A stretch of DNA of 64,000 bases, taken from contig JAKFEE010000004.1 of NCBI GenBank assembly GCA_036675815.1, positions 4,257 to 68,256 of the forward strand. Reading direction: 5' to 3'. Below the pieces are notes generated by a model that did not search any database, was not told where the DNA came from, and saw nothing but the letters and a program-made list of their open reading frames with translations. Positions 55,801 to 64,000 of this stretch are shown here, in pieces. Made by a program: the position numbers and the translations under genes. This DNA comes from JAKFEE01 sp036675815 (GTDB lineage: Bacteria; Pseudomonadota; Alphaproteobacteria; Rhodospirillales; Magnetospirillaceae). Within the stretch, counting starts at the first letter, position 1; every line of letters begins with the position of its first letter.

Positions 55801-56658
55801 ATGACCTCGTTCCTTGAACCTCGCACGGTCGCCGAGGCCGTGGCCTGTCTTGCCCATCATCCCGACGCCCGCTGCCTGTCGGGCGGTGCCACCTTGGTGG
55901 CGATGATGAACGCAGGCCTGGCGGACCCGCCGGCCATCGTCAGCCTGCAACGGATCGAGTCGCTGGCGGGCATCGCCGTGGGTGAAAACGGCGCGGCCAC
56001 CATCGGCTGCATGACGCGCCATCGAACGACGGCTGCCGAGGCCCGCCTCGTCGGCAGCCAGGAGGTGGTGCGGCTGGCCGCCCAGCGCATCGCCACGCCG
56101 CCCATCCGCAACATGGGCACCATCGGCGGCTCGATCAGTTTCGCCGACCCGGCAGCCGACTATCCCGCCGCTCTCGTCGCCGCCGACGCCGAGATCGAGG
56201 TCGTCGGCGCCGCCGGCACGCGACGGATCGCCGCGCAGGATTTCTTCGTGGACTGGTACACGACGGCGCTCGCGGCCGGAGAGTTCGTGATCGGCGTTCG
56301 CCTCCCGCCGGCGCCGCGGGCGGCCGCTGTCTACGACAAGTTGGTCAAGACCGAGGGCGACATGGGCATTGCCACCGTCGCCGTGGTGGTCGCCATGGAT
56401 GGCGGCCGCTGCACCGATCTGCGGGTGGCCGTTGGCGCCTGCGGCCCGCGGCCCGTGCGGCTGCGCGACGCCGAAGCGGCGCTCATCGGCGGTCCGCTCG
56501 ACACCCAGGCGGTCGCCGAACTGGGACGGCGCCTCGCCGAGGCGCTCGATCCCGTCGACGACGTGCGCGCCTCGTCGGATTACCGGCGCCTGGTGGTGCC
56601 ACGGATGGTCGGGCGCGCCGTCGCTGCGGCGCGCGCCAAGGCGGAGGCCGCATCATGA
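55801..56658 (+). CDS. Molybdenum hydroxylase FAD-binding subunit, CoxM type
   Basis: Medium subunit passing electrons through FAD, 285 residues. FLEPRTVAEAVACLAHHPDA is the N-terminus, LSGGATLVAMMNAG and ATPPIRNMGTIGGSISFADP are the two FAD pyrophosphate-binding motifs of the CO/xanthine dehydrogenase family. The start has GGGGAGGCG upstream. It heads the three-gene rightward operon and overlaps the next gene as ATGA. Confidence 0.94.
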   Translation: MTSFLEPRTVAEAVACLAHHPDARCLSGGATLVAMMNAGLADPPAIVSLQRIESLAGIAVGENGAATIGCMTRHRTTAAEARLVGSQEVVRLAAQRIATPPIRNMGTIGGSISFADPAADYPAALVAADAEIEVVGAAGTRRIAAQDFFVDWYTTALAAGEFVIGVRLPPAPRAAAVYDKLVKTEGDMGIATVAVVVAMDGGRCTDLRVAVGACGPRPVRLRDAEAALIGGPLDTQAVAELGRRLAEALDPVDDVRASSDYRRLVVPRMVGRAVAAARAKAEAAS

Positions 56659-57134
56659 CAATGGATCAAACCATGGCCACGGTGTCGTTGCGCATCAACG
56701 ACGTCGAGCACGCCGTTCCCGCCGACGGCAGGACGACCTTGCTCGAGGTGCTTCGCGAAACATTGGGGCTGACCGGCGCCAAGCGCGGCTGTAACCAGGG
56801 CGTCTGCGGTGCCTGCACGGTATTGCTCGATGGCCGCCCGGTGCGCGGGTGCCTGATGCTGGCCGCCGCCTGCGCGGGCCATGACATCACCACGATCGAA
56901 GGCCTGGCCGAGGGTAACGATCTGACCCCGGTGCAGGAGGCGTTCGTCGAGCATGGCGCCGTCCAGTGCGGGTTCTGTACCTCCGGCATGGTGCTGACGG
57001 CGACGGCGCTGCTCAAGGAAACGCCGCACCCGAACGTCGCCGCAGCGCGTGCCGCCATGTCGGGGAACCTTTGCCGTTGCAGCGGCTACCGTAAGATCAT
57101 CGATGCCGTCGTTGCCGCCGGAGGTGCGCGATGA
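56655..57134 (+). CDS. Molybdenum hydroxylase [2Fe-2S] subunit, CoxS type
   Basis: Small subunit with two [2Fe-2S] clusters, 159 residues. The plant-type cluster uses CNQGVCGACTVLLDG and the later Cys in VRGC; the second uses QCGFCTSGM and GNLCRCSGY. A start a few codons later (MATVSLRIND) is possible. Overlaps both neighbours by four bases, so the three subunits are coupled. Confidence 0.96.
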   Translation: MTMDQTMATVSLRINDVEHAVPADGRTTLLEVLRETLGLTGAKRGCNQGVCGACTVLLDGRPVRGCLMLAAACAGHDITTIEGLAEGNDLTPVQEAFVEHGAVQCGFCTSGMVLTATALLKETPHPNVAAARAAMSGNLCRCSGYRKIIDAVVAAGGAR

Positions 57135-59440
57135 ACACCTATGCGAGCCAAGTCGGGCAGAGCATCCCCAAGGTCGACGTCCGCGCCAAAGTCACCGGCC
57201 GCGCCGCCTACATCGCCGACCTCAGCCGGCCCGGCATGCTGCACGGCGCCGTGCTCCAGAGCCCCCATGCGCATGCGCGCATCCTCGGTTATGACACCAG
57301 CAAGGCGCTGGCCGTGCCCGGGGTCCGCTGCGTTCTGACCGGCGCCGATTTTACCGAGCACTTCATGGGGCCTTTCATCAAGGACGAGGGCCCGATCGCC
57401 ATCGGCAAGGTCCGCTATGTCGGCGAGCCGGTGGCGGTGGTGGCGGCCGACGACGAGCCGACCGCCCGCCGCGCGGCGCGCCTGATCGAGGTCGCGTACG
57501 AGGAGCTGCCGGCGGTGTTGACGCCGGAGGAAGCCCTGGCGCCGGGCGCGCCGCTGGTGCACGAGCACCTCGATTCCTACGTCAAGGTGTTCGACGCCAA
57601 ATGCGAAGGCAACCAGTTCTCCTACACCGAGCTGGCCGAGGGTGACGTCGAACGCGCCTTCGCCGAATGCGACATCGTCGTCGAGGGCACCTACGAGACC
57701 CAGGCGCAATACCATCTGTCGCTGGAGCCGTGCGGGGCGCTGGCCGAGGTCGACGCCAACGGCCGCGTTCACCTGTGGTCGGCCAACCAGTCGGTTTTTC
57801 GCGTGCAGGCCAACGTGTGTGAATCGCTGGGCCTGCCGATGTCGCGCCTGCATTCGATGACGCCCACCGTCGGTGCCGGCTTCGGCAACAAGATGGAAGC
57901 CCATATCCAGCCGCTGGTGGTGGCCCTGGCATTGGCGGCGCAGCGGCCGGTCAAGATGATCCTGTCGCGCGAGGAGGATTTCGAGATGGTGCGGGCGCGC
58001 CATCCCTTCAAAATCCGCATTCGCACCGGCGCGCGCAAGGACGGGACCCTGCTGGCGCGCGAGGTCGAAACGCTGCTCGACGGCGGCGCCTACGCCGATG
58101 ACAGCCCGGGGGTGCTGGGCTACAGCCTGCTGATGGCGCGCGGGCCGTACAGCATACCCAATACCCGCTGCTTCGGCCGGGTCGTCTACACCAACAAGAT
58201 GCGGTTCGGCGCCTTCCGCGGTTTCGGCAACGGGCAGGTGGCCTTCGCCGGCGAGCAGCAGATCGATGAAATCGCGCATCGGCTCGGCATCGATCCCCTG
58301 GACATGCGCCTGCGCAACGCCCTGCGTCCGGGGGAGCCGTGGTTCGGTGGCCAGCAGGTCAACTCGAACGGTCTGGCCGAGTGCCTGGAGGCCGTGCGCG
58401 AGCGCTCGGGGTGGAAGCGGCCGCGGCCGTCGCGGCCGGGGGTCAAGCTCGGCTACGGGGTGTCCGCCTGCGCCCATGTCGGCGGATTACTGGCGACCAG
58501 CGCCATCGTGCGCATGCTGGAGGACGGCACCTTCGTGCTCAATACCGGGGCCACCGACATCGGCCAGGGCTCCGACACGGTGTTGAGCCAGATCTGCGCC
58601 GATAGCTTGAGGGTGCCGGTGGCCAACGTCGTCTGCGCCACGCCCGATACGGACGGGTCGCCGTACAACTGGGGGACCACCGCCTCGCGCGTCACCTACA
58701 CCACCGGGCGGGCGGTGGCCGGCGCCGCCGGCGAGGTCGTCCGCCAGATCAAGGAAGCGGCGGCCGAGATGCTGACTTGCCCGGTCGATGCCCTGGAAGT
58801 GCGCGACGGCGGTTTCGTCGCCGTCACCGGGTCGAACACGGCGCTGCCCTATGGCGCCGTCGCCGGGTTCACGCATTGGGCCAGCCGTGGCCCGATCGTC
58901 GGCGCGAAGAGCCTGATCTACGATTCGCCCACCATCGATCCCAAGCGCGCCGTGGCCGTGGGGCTGCCGTTCAGCCGCATCGGCGTGTTCAGCTTCAACG
59001 CCCTGGTCGTCGAGGTCGAGATCGACGAGGTCACCGGCAAAATGAGCGTCACCCGGGCGTGGTCGGCCAACGACGTCGGCCGCGCCATCAACCCGCGTCT
59101 GGTCGAGGGGCAGATCGAGGGCGGCTTCGTCCAGGGCCTGGGCTTCGCCCTGACCGAGGAGCTGGTGTGGGATGGGCCGCGCCTGTCCAACCCGACGCTG
59201 ATGGACTACAAGGCTCCCGGCGCCGCCGACGTGCCGTACGAGATCCACACCATCATCGTCGAGCATCCCGAGCCGGACGGCCCGTTCGGCGCCAAGGGGG
59301 TGGGCGAGATCAGCCTGGTCGGCGTGCCCGCGGCCATTGCCAACGCGGCGTTCGACGCCATGGGCACAAGGCTGCGCAAGCTGCCGATGACGCCGGAACG
59401 CGTGCTGGGTGCCATGCTCGACGACGGGGCGGCGGACTGA
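57131..59440 (+). CDS. Molybdenum hydroxylase large (molybdopterin) subunit
   Basis: Catalytic subunit, 769 residues, binding the molybdopterin cofactor. The active-site loop reads GAFRGFGNGQ: this is not the AYxCSFR loop of true aerobic CO dehydrogenase but resembles xanthine dehydrogenase and related N-heterocycle hydroxylases. The catalytic Glu lies in GAKGVGEISLVG. GQGSDTVLSQI and TPTVGAGFGNKMEAHIQP are further cofactor contacts. The substrate is therefore probably an aromatic or N-heterocycle, not CO. Confidence 0.93.
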   Translation: MNTYASQVGQSIPKVDVRAKVTGRAAYIADLSRPGMLHGAVLQSPHAHARILGYDTSKALAVPGVRCVLTGADFTEHFMGPFIKDEGPIAIGKVRYVGEPVAVVAADDEPTARRAARLIEVAYEELPAVLTPEEALAPGAPLVHEHLDSYVKVFDAKCEGNQFSYTELAEGDVERAFAECDIVVEGTYETQAQYHLSLEPCGALAEVDANGRVHLWSANQSVFRVQANVCESLGLPMSRLHSMTPTVGAGFGNKMEAHIQPLVVALALAAQRPVKMILSREEDFEMVRARHPFKIRIRTGARKDGTLLAREVETLLDGGAYADDSPGVLGYSLLMARGPYSIPNTRCFGRVVYTNKMRFGAFRGFGNGQVAFAGEQQIDEIAHRLGIDPLDMRLRNALRPGEPWFGGQQVNSNGLAECLEAVRERSGWKRPRPSRPGVKLGYGVSACAHVGGLLATSAIVRMLEDGTFVLNTGATDIGQGSDTVLSQICADSLRVPVANVVCATPDTDGSPYNWGTTASRVTYTTGRAVAGAAGEVVRQIKEAAAEMLTCPVDALEVRDGGFVAVTGSNTALPYGAVAGFTHWASRGPIVGAKSLIYDSPTIDPKRAVAVGLPFSRIGVFSFNALVVEVEIDEVTGKMSVTRAWSANDVGRAINPRLVEGQIEGGFVQGLGFALTEELVWDGPRLSNPTLMDYKAPGAADVPYEIHTIIVEHPEPDGPFGAKGVGEISLVGVPAAIANAAFDAMGTRLRKLPMTPERVLGAMLDDGAAD

Positions 59441-59452
59441 AGCTTTGGGTCG

Positions 59453-60073
59453 TCATACGGCCGCGGAGTCGCCGGCCTCGGTGAGGGCGTCGTAGGCCGC
59501 CGTCGACATGATCAGGTCGCACATCATGTCGACGATGCCTTCGACGCGGCGGGACGGCCCGTAGGCCTTGTAGTTCACCGCGAAGCCGTCGAACGCCATG
59601 AACAGTAGATGGGCCAACAGGTCGTCGGCCATGACGAAACGCGCGGATTGCGGCAACGAGTCGCGGATCATGGCGGACACCTTCGCCTCGGATCGCAACA
59701 GCAGATCCCGCGAGTAGGGTTCGTCGGCGGTACGGGTCGACAGCGCCTGCAGAACGTTGTTGGCGAAGCCGTTGTTCTCCATCGGGATGTCGCGCAGCAC
59801 CGCCATCAGGACGGTGCGCAGCCGCTTTCGTGGATCGCGGATGCGCGACACGCTCCTGGCAAGTCGCGCAAGGCGAGCATCGAGCCACGGCTCGTAGATT
59901 GCATAGAGAATATCCATCTTCGATCGGAAGTAATTATATATATTGGACATTGTCACCCCGGATAGGGAAGCAATCTCCGCCAAAGTTGTAGCCGAGTACC
60001 CTTTCTCCATGAATAATTCGTTTGCCGCATCGACAATCGCATTGCGCACGAGTGTCTTTTTAACTTGCGCCAT
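59453..60073 (-). CDS. TetR-family transcriptional regulator
   Basis: A 206-residue repressor. The N-terminal helix-turn-helix is IVDAANELFMEKGYSATTLA followed by LSGVTMSNIYNYFRSKMDIL. The C-terminal ligand domain (about 75-200) has no clear family marks. It is convergent with the molybdenum hydroxylase operon, 12 bases away, and divergent from the sugar-type ABC operon. It is a candidate regulator for both, and for hyuAB, based on a shared motif. Confidence 0.9.
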   Translation of the reverse strand: MAQVKKTLVRNAIVDAANELFMEKGYSATTLAEIASLSGVTMSNIYNYFRSKMDILYAIYEPWLDARLARLARSVSRIRDPRKRLRTVLMAVLRDIPMENNGFANNVLQALSTRTADEPYSRDLLLRSEAKVSAMIRDSLPQSARFVMADDLLAHLLFMAFDGFAVNYKAYGPSRRVEGIVDMMCDLIMSTAAYDALTEAGDSAAV

Positions 60074-60144
60074 TCTCTAGACCATTGGTTAGGGGAGGGG
60101 AGGAGTCGGCGGAAATGTCTTGACCCGCCCTTTAAAAAGAACAT

Positions 60145-60156
60145 CATTCTTTAATA
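60145..60156. promoter_or_regulatory. Candidate operator upstream of the TetR gene
   Basis: CATTCTTTAATA lies in the divergent region between the TetR gene and the ABC operon, sharing 11 consecutive bases with the motif at 55.59 kb. Autoregulation would be normal for TetR proteins. Confidence 0.42.
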
Positions 60157-60279
60157 CCATCGCCGCGAGGTGGTGGGCAAGCCTTCCCTGTAGGGCATTG
60201 GCAGGAAGGGAGCGCAGACCGCTCCGGCGAAATCGCCGGGTGAAGACAAGAAGTCGCGGCTGCGGGAGGGAGGGGCGAA

Positions 60280-61758
60280 ATGGGGTGTGGCGCAGAACTC
60301 TTGTCTGTCCGGAATGTGTCCAAACGCTTCGGTGGCACCCGGGCGTTGCGGGGCGTTTGCCTGGAGGGCGAGCGCGGCCAGATCCACACCCTGGTCGGCG
60401 AGAACGGTGCCGGGAAATCCACCCTGATCCGCATTCTCGGCGGCGTGTACCGGCCGGACGAGGGCGAGATCCTGCTCGACGGCACCCCTTGCCGGTTCGA
60501 CAGTCCGCGCGCCGCGCAGGCGGCCGGTATCGTGGTCATTCCCCAGGAGATGCGCGTGGTCCACGCCGCCACGGTGGCCGAGAACATCATGCTCGGCGCC
60601 TGGCCGACGCGCCGGCTGTTCGGCGTGTTCCCCACCATCGACCGCCGCCGCATGCGCGACATCGCCGCCGCGACTCTGGCCCGCCTCGATTACCACGGCA
60701 GCGTCGATGCCCGCATGCAGGACCTGTCCTTCGCCGAGCGCCAACTGGTGGTGATCGCCAAGGCTTTGTGCCACCAGGCCCGCCTGCTGATCCTCGACGA
60801 ACCCACCGCCTCGCTGGAACACCGCGAGGCCGAGCGGCTGTTCGAACTGTTGGCCAAGCTGCGCGACGGCGGCGTCGGCATCATCTACGTGTCGCACCGA
60901 ATGGACGAGATCGTTCGCCTGTCCGACGCCTGCACGGTGATGCGCGACGGCGCCGTGGTGGCGCGACGCCGCCGCGGCGCCATCGACAAGGACGAGATCA
61001 TCCGCCTGATGACCGGCCGCGATCTCGGCGAGATGCACCGTCCGCACCGCAACGACTTCGGCCCGCCGGCCCTGTCGGCGGAGGTCGATGGCGGCGAGCT
61101 GACCATACGGCGCGGCCAGGTCGTCGGTCTGGCCGGCCTGCTCGGCAGCGGTACGACGACCCTGCTGCGGCGGCTGTACGGTGCCGAGGGTGGCGCCGAA
61201 CTGCGCGTTTCCGGCCGGCCTCGCCGGCACGACGGGCCGGCTCGGGCCATTCGCGACGGTATCGGCCTGGTGCCGGCGGAGCGCCGCCTCGCCTTGGCCA
61301 TGGATCTCTGCATCCGCGACAACATCATCCTGCCCCACCTGGCGCGCTTCTCCACGGGATGGTGGTTGGACGGCCACGCCGCGGACGTGATGGTCGAGCA
61401 TCTGATCGAACAGTTGGACATCCGGCCGCGTGACGCCCGCCGGCCCGTGCGCATGCTGTCGGGCGGCAATCAGCAGAAGGTCATCTTCGCCCGCTGGCTG
61501 GTCGGCGAGATCGGGGTGCTGCTGTTGGACGAGCCTACCCAAGGCATCGACGTCGCCGCGAAATCGCGCATCCATAAGCTGATGCATGACTTCGTCGACG
61601 ACGGCGGCGCGATCCTGTTCGCCTCGTCGGAACTGCAGGAGGTCATGCTGATGAGCGACGAGGTCCATGCGTTGCGCCAGGGCAGCAGGGTGGCGACGCT
61701 TCGCCGCGGTGGCGGCGACTACAGCGAACGAAGGTTGCGGGAGGTCCTCGGCGGATGA
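60280..61758 (+). CDS. Ribose-type ABC importer, double ATP-binding protein
   Basis: RbsA/XylG-like protein of 492 residues with two ATPase domains. Domain 1: Walker A VGENGAGKSTLIRIL, signature variant LSFAERQLVVIAKAL, Walker B LLILDEPTASLEH. Domain 2 (from about 255): degenerate Walker A GLLGSGTTTLL without the Lys, signature LSGGNQQKVIFARWL, Walker B VLLLDEPTQGID. A non-functional second P-loop is normal in this family. The start has a GGGAGGGAGGGG upstream. The cargo could be a sugar, or a purine-like or heterocyclic compound given the neighbouring hydroxylase genes. Confidence 0.93.
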   Translation: MGCGAELLSVRNVSKRFGGTRALRGVCLEGERGQIHTLVGENGAGKSTLIRILGGVYRPDEGEILLDGTPCRFDSPRAAQAAGIVVIPQEMRVVHAATVAENIMLGAWPTRRLFGVFPTIDRRRMRDIAAATLARLDYHGSVDARMQDLSFAERQLVVIAKALCHQARLLILDEPTASLEHREAERLFELLAKLRDGGVGIIYVSHRMDEIVRLSDACTVMRDGAVVARRRRGAIDKDEIIRLMTGRDLGEMHRPHRNDFGPPALSAEVDGGELTIRRGQVVGLAGLLGSGTTTLLRRLYGAEGGAELRVSGRPRRHDGPARAIRDGIGLVPAERRLALAMDLCIRDNIILPHLARFSTGWWLDGHAADVMVEHLIEQLDIRPRDARRPVRMLSGGNQQKVIFARWLVGEIGVLLLDEPTQGIDVAAKSRIHKLMHDFVDDGGAILFASSELQEVMLMSDEVHALRQGSRVATLRRGGGDYSERRLREVLGG

Positions 61759-62750
61759 GCGAGACAATGGTCAAAGACAACGCGGCGGCGCCCGTCCTGC
61801 CCAGGCCCCGACTTGGCGGACGGCAGGCCCTGTTCGATCAGATGCCGCTGCTCGCGCTGGCGGTCCTGGTGATCGTGGCCTCGCTGGCCAGCGAGCGGTT
61901 CTTCACGCCGATGAACCTGAACAACGTCCTGCTGCAGGCCTCGGTGATGTCGGTCATCGCCATCGGCATGACCTATGTGATCATCGCCGGCGGCTTCGAC
62001 CTGTCGGTCGGCTCGACCGCCGCCCTCGCCGGCTGCACCGCGGCCTGGGTGATGGTCGAGGCCAATGTGCCGCTGGGTATCGCCGCGGGCGTCGGTGTCG
62101 GCGCCGTGGTCGGCGGCGTCAACGGTCTGGCCGTCACCGTGCTGCGGGTCAGTCCGTTCATCGTCACCCTGGGCACGATGGTGCTGGTGCGCGGCATCAC
62201 GCTGCTGATCACCGACGGCCGCCCCATCTCGGGCGAGTACGGTCTGCCCGGCGCTTTCCTCGAGATCGGCCGCGGCATGTGGCTGGGCGTTCACATCCTG
62301 GTGTGGCTACCGCTGGGGCTGTTCGCGGTGTTCGCCTGGACCCTGCACATGACCGCCTATGGCCGGCGGCTGTTCGCCACCGGCGGCAATCGCGAGGCGG
62401 CCTATCTGTCGGGCATCGCCGTCGATCGCGTCACCGCCTCGGCCTATGTGTGGTGCGGGGCCCTGGCCGGTTTGGGCGGGGTCATGCTGGCGTCGCGTCT
62501 GCAATCCGGTCAGCCCACCGCCGGCGAGTTCTATGAACTGACCGCCATCGCCGCCGTGGTCCTGGGCGGCGCCTCGCTCAAGGGCGGCGAGGGCAAGCTC
62601 TACAAGAGCATGATCGGGGTGTTCATCATGGTGGTGCTGGCCAACGGCCTCAACCTGCTGAACGTCCACTCCTACTGGCAGCGGGTGGCGATCGGCGTCG
62701 TCATCATCGCCGCCGCCGCCGCCGATCAGTTGCGGTCGGGCCGGCGCTGA
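61755..62750 (+). CDS. Ribose-type ABC importer permease
   Basis: RbsC/BPD_transp_2 family permease of 331 residues with 8-10 membrane helices. The core GMTYVIIAGGFDLSVGSTAA is diagnostic of the sugar-permease group, as are RVSPFIVTLGTMVLVRGITL and the cytoplasmic loop FATGGNREAAYLSGIAVDR. It overlaps the ATPase gene by ATGA. Confidence 0.94.
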   Translation: MSETMVKDNAAAPVLPRPRLGGRQALFDQMPLLALAVLVIVASLASERFFTPMNLNNVLLQASVMSVIAIGMTYVIIAGGFDLSVGSTAALAGCTAAWVMVEANVPLGIAAGVGVGAVVGGVNGLAVTVLRVSPFIVTLGTMVLVRGITLLITDGRPISGEYGLPGAFLEIGRGMWLGVHILVWLPLGLFAVFAWTLHMTAYGRRLFATGGNREAAYLSGIAVDRVTASAYVWCGALAGLGGVMLASRLQSGQPTAGEFYELTAIAAVVLGGASLKGGEGKLYKSMIGVFIMVVLANGLNLLNVHSYWQRVAIGVVIIAAAAADQLRSGRR

Positions 62751-62783
62751 ACAACGAGAAAAAAACGAGGAAAGGGAGCGTCC

Positions 62784-63701
62784 ATGAGAAAGGCATTCCG
62801 CGTAATGATATGCGCCGCCGCCCTGACGTTGGGCGGAGGGGCGGCGCAGGCCGAGGTCCTGGGCGTCGCCCTGGCCTCCGACACCAACCCGTTCTACATC
62901 GCCATGCGCAAGGGCATCGAGACCCGCGCCGGCGAGTTGGGCTGGACCGTGCGCTTCGTCACCGCCAACGAAGACGTCAATACCCAGATCAACGGCGTGC
63001 TCGACCTGGTGGCGCAGAAGGTCGACGGTATCCTGATCTCGCCGATCGACGGCGTGGCCACCGCCGCCGCCTACGAGGCGGCGGCCAAGGCCGACATCCC
63101 CATCATCTCGGTGGCGCGCGGCGCCAAATCGCCGCACCAGACCCTGTTCGTGTCGATGGACGAGAAGCAGATCGGCCGCGACATCGCCGCTTGGCTGAGC
63201 AAGGCCGCCGGCGGCAAGGGCAAGGTCGCCATGATCGGCGGCCCGGCGGGGGCCGCAACGTTCCAGAACATCGAGGCCGGGTTCGACGAGGCGCTCGGCG
63301 CCGTGACGGACATGCCGGTGGTGTTCCGCAAGAATGTGGCGCTGACCCGCGAGGAAGGCCTGCGCGAGGCCGAGGACATCCTGGTCGCCCATCCCGACGT
63401 GCGCGTCATCTATGCCGCCAACGACGAGTTGGCCCTGGGCGCTGTGCAGGCGGCCATTGCCGCGGGCAAGAAGAAGGACGTGGTGATCAGCGGCATGAAC
63501 GGCATCCCGCCGGCGGTCCGGTCGGTGGCCAAGGGCGAACTCGACCTCACCGTGCAGCTCAATCCGGTGGCGTGGGGGACGCTGGGGGTCGATACCATGG
63601 CCGCATGGTTCAAGGGACAGCGGCCCGATCAACACGTGTTCATCAAGCATGTCCTGATCGACAAGAACAATGCCGAGCGGGCGCTGCCGCCCAAGAACTA
63701 A
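62784..63701 (+). CDS. Ribose-type ABC importer substrate-binding protein
   Basis: Periplasmic-binding protein of the RbsB/type I sugar group, 305 residues. A signal peptide (MRKAFRVMICAAALTLGGG, cleavage near AQA-EV) is followed by LASDTNPFYIAMRKGIETRA, the usual NPFY start, VDGILISPIDGVATAAAYEA and VIYAANDELALGAVQAA. The start follows GAAAGGGAGC. The ligand is unknown. Confidence 0.93.
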   Translation: MRKAFRVMICAAALTLGGGAAQAEVLGVALASDTNPFYIAMRKGIETRAGELGWTVRFVTANEDVNTQINGVLDLVAQKVDGILISPIDGVATAAAYEAAAKADIPIISVARGAKSPHQTLFVSMDEKQIGRDIAAWLSKAAGGKGKVAMIGGPAGAATFQNIEAGFDEALGAVTDMPVVFRKNVALTREEGLREAEDILVAHPDVRVIYAANDELALGAVQAAIAAGKKKDVVISGMNGIPPAVRSVAKGELDLTVQLNPVAWGTLGVDTMAAWFKGQRPDQHVFIKHVLIDKNNAERALPPKN

Positions 63702-63710
63702 GCGTTGAGA

Positions 63711-63925
63711 ATGCGTGGTGACCTGACGGACGAGGCGTGGCGGATCATGGGGCTGCGCGCCGCGTGGCGCCCGCCGGCGGGCAGTCGCCGGGGGCCGCCG
63801 CCGGGCACCGCTGCGGCCAGGCGATCGGGCTGCCGCCAGAAAAAACGTGTTGACGGCCCCCCGGTTCGGGCGTACAAGCCGGCCTCCCCGCTGAGGGGAA
63901 CGGGGCTTCGGCCCCCGGCTGTTTG
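63711..63925 (+). pseudogene. Transposase remnant, IS5-family-like N-terminus
   Basis: A frame beginning MRGDLTDEAWRIMGL matches the conserved first residues of IS5-group transposases (MRGDLTDEEWRI). The similarity stops after about 15 residues and the frame turns into low-complexity Arg/Pro sequence. It is a leftover piece of an insertion sequence ending upstream of the probable rRNA promoter. Confidence 0.5.
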
Positions 63926-64000
63926 AGAAGTGAATACGGGAAGGGATGCGCAGGCGGCGAGGCCCGGGGAACTACCGGAACTCGTTCAGTCAGCGCATCG
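63850..64000 (+). promoter_or_regulatory. Probable rRNA operon promoter and leader
   Basis: TTGACG (63850-63855), 17 bases, then TACAAG (63873-63878) make a good sigma-70 promoter. Downstream, GTTTGAGAAGTGAATAC and GGAAGGGATGCGCAGGCGGCG resemble the leader before 16S rRNA genes of alphaproteobacteria as I remember it. The window ends before any 16S sequence, so the call is not proven. Confidence 0.45.

Noticed and set aside
63946..64000. ATG with GGGAAGGG upstream at the right edge, possible gene start
   Set aside because: The sequence fits better as an rRNA leader; only 18 codons are visible and they match nothing that I recognise.

Overview
The window is GC-rich bacterial chromosome and almost all of it is coding. 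Gene content and protein style point to an alphaproteobacterium, probably of the Rhodospirillales type: an rpoA-rplQ ribosomal tail, a glnB-glnA pair, BluB under a cobalamin riboswitch, an IscR-headed Fe-S operon, and a probable rRNA-operon leader at the right edge. No species can be named from the sequence alone.

Layout. 0-1.8 kb holds rpoA and rplQ with a terminator. 1.8-6.8 kb has a small lipoprotein, a secreted alpha/beta hydrolase and a complete leftward dTDP-L-rhamnose operon (rfbC-rfbB-rfbD-rfbA). 6.9-11.2 kb has an old yellow enzyme, a zinc-ribbon hemerythrin, decayed genes, riboswitch-controlled bluB and a lipoprotein. 11.4-14.8 kb is an accessory patch: a broken antitoxin-toxin remnant joined to a stray piece of glnA, then a PstI/BsuBI-type restriction-modification pair of lower GC. 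14.8-18.2 kb has glnA, glnB, an aminotransferase and tRNA-His. 18.2-27.4 kb has a decayed BrnTA module, two LuxR-type regulators, a thioesterase, FetAB-like transporter genes, a response regulator and a large acyl-CoA synthetase/acetyltransferase. 27.6-35.1 kb has a P-type ATPase with a universal stress protein, tyrS, anmK, a methyltransferase and a hydrolase. 35.2-41.8 kb has cysE, iscR, two cysteine desulfurases, an A-type carrier, a ferredoxin, tenA, mnmA and tRNA-Met.

42.6-44.7 kb, just past tRNA-Met, is an AT-rich island with an ABC-type ATPase and a DUF4435/TOPRIM-like protein, the gene pair of the PARIS anti-phage system. 44.8-60.1 kb is a large catabolic locus: a NMT1/THI5-type ABC importer, a UbiD decarboxylase, a CoxG-like protein, an acyl-CoA ligase, HyuA/HyuB proteins, and a divergent three-subunit molybdenum hydroxylase, with a TetR regulator. 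60.3-63.7 kb is a ribose-type ABC importer. The last 300 bases hold a transposase remnant and a probable rRNA promoter/leader.

How the parts may work together. The two leftward operons and the rightward hydroxylase operon between 44.8 and 59.4 kb plausibly import and break down one aromatic or N-heterocyclic compound. A shared 11-base motif lies in front of both the hyu/hydroxylase divergent promoters and the TetR gene. The restriction-modification pair and the PARIS-like pair could form layered phage defence, since PARIS is known to respond to anti-restriction proteins. Two families of dispersed palindromic repeats are scattered between genes.
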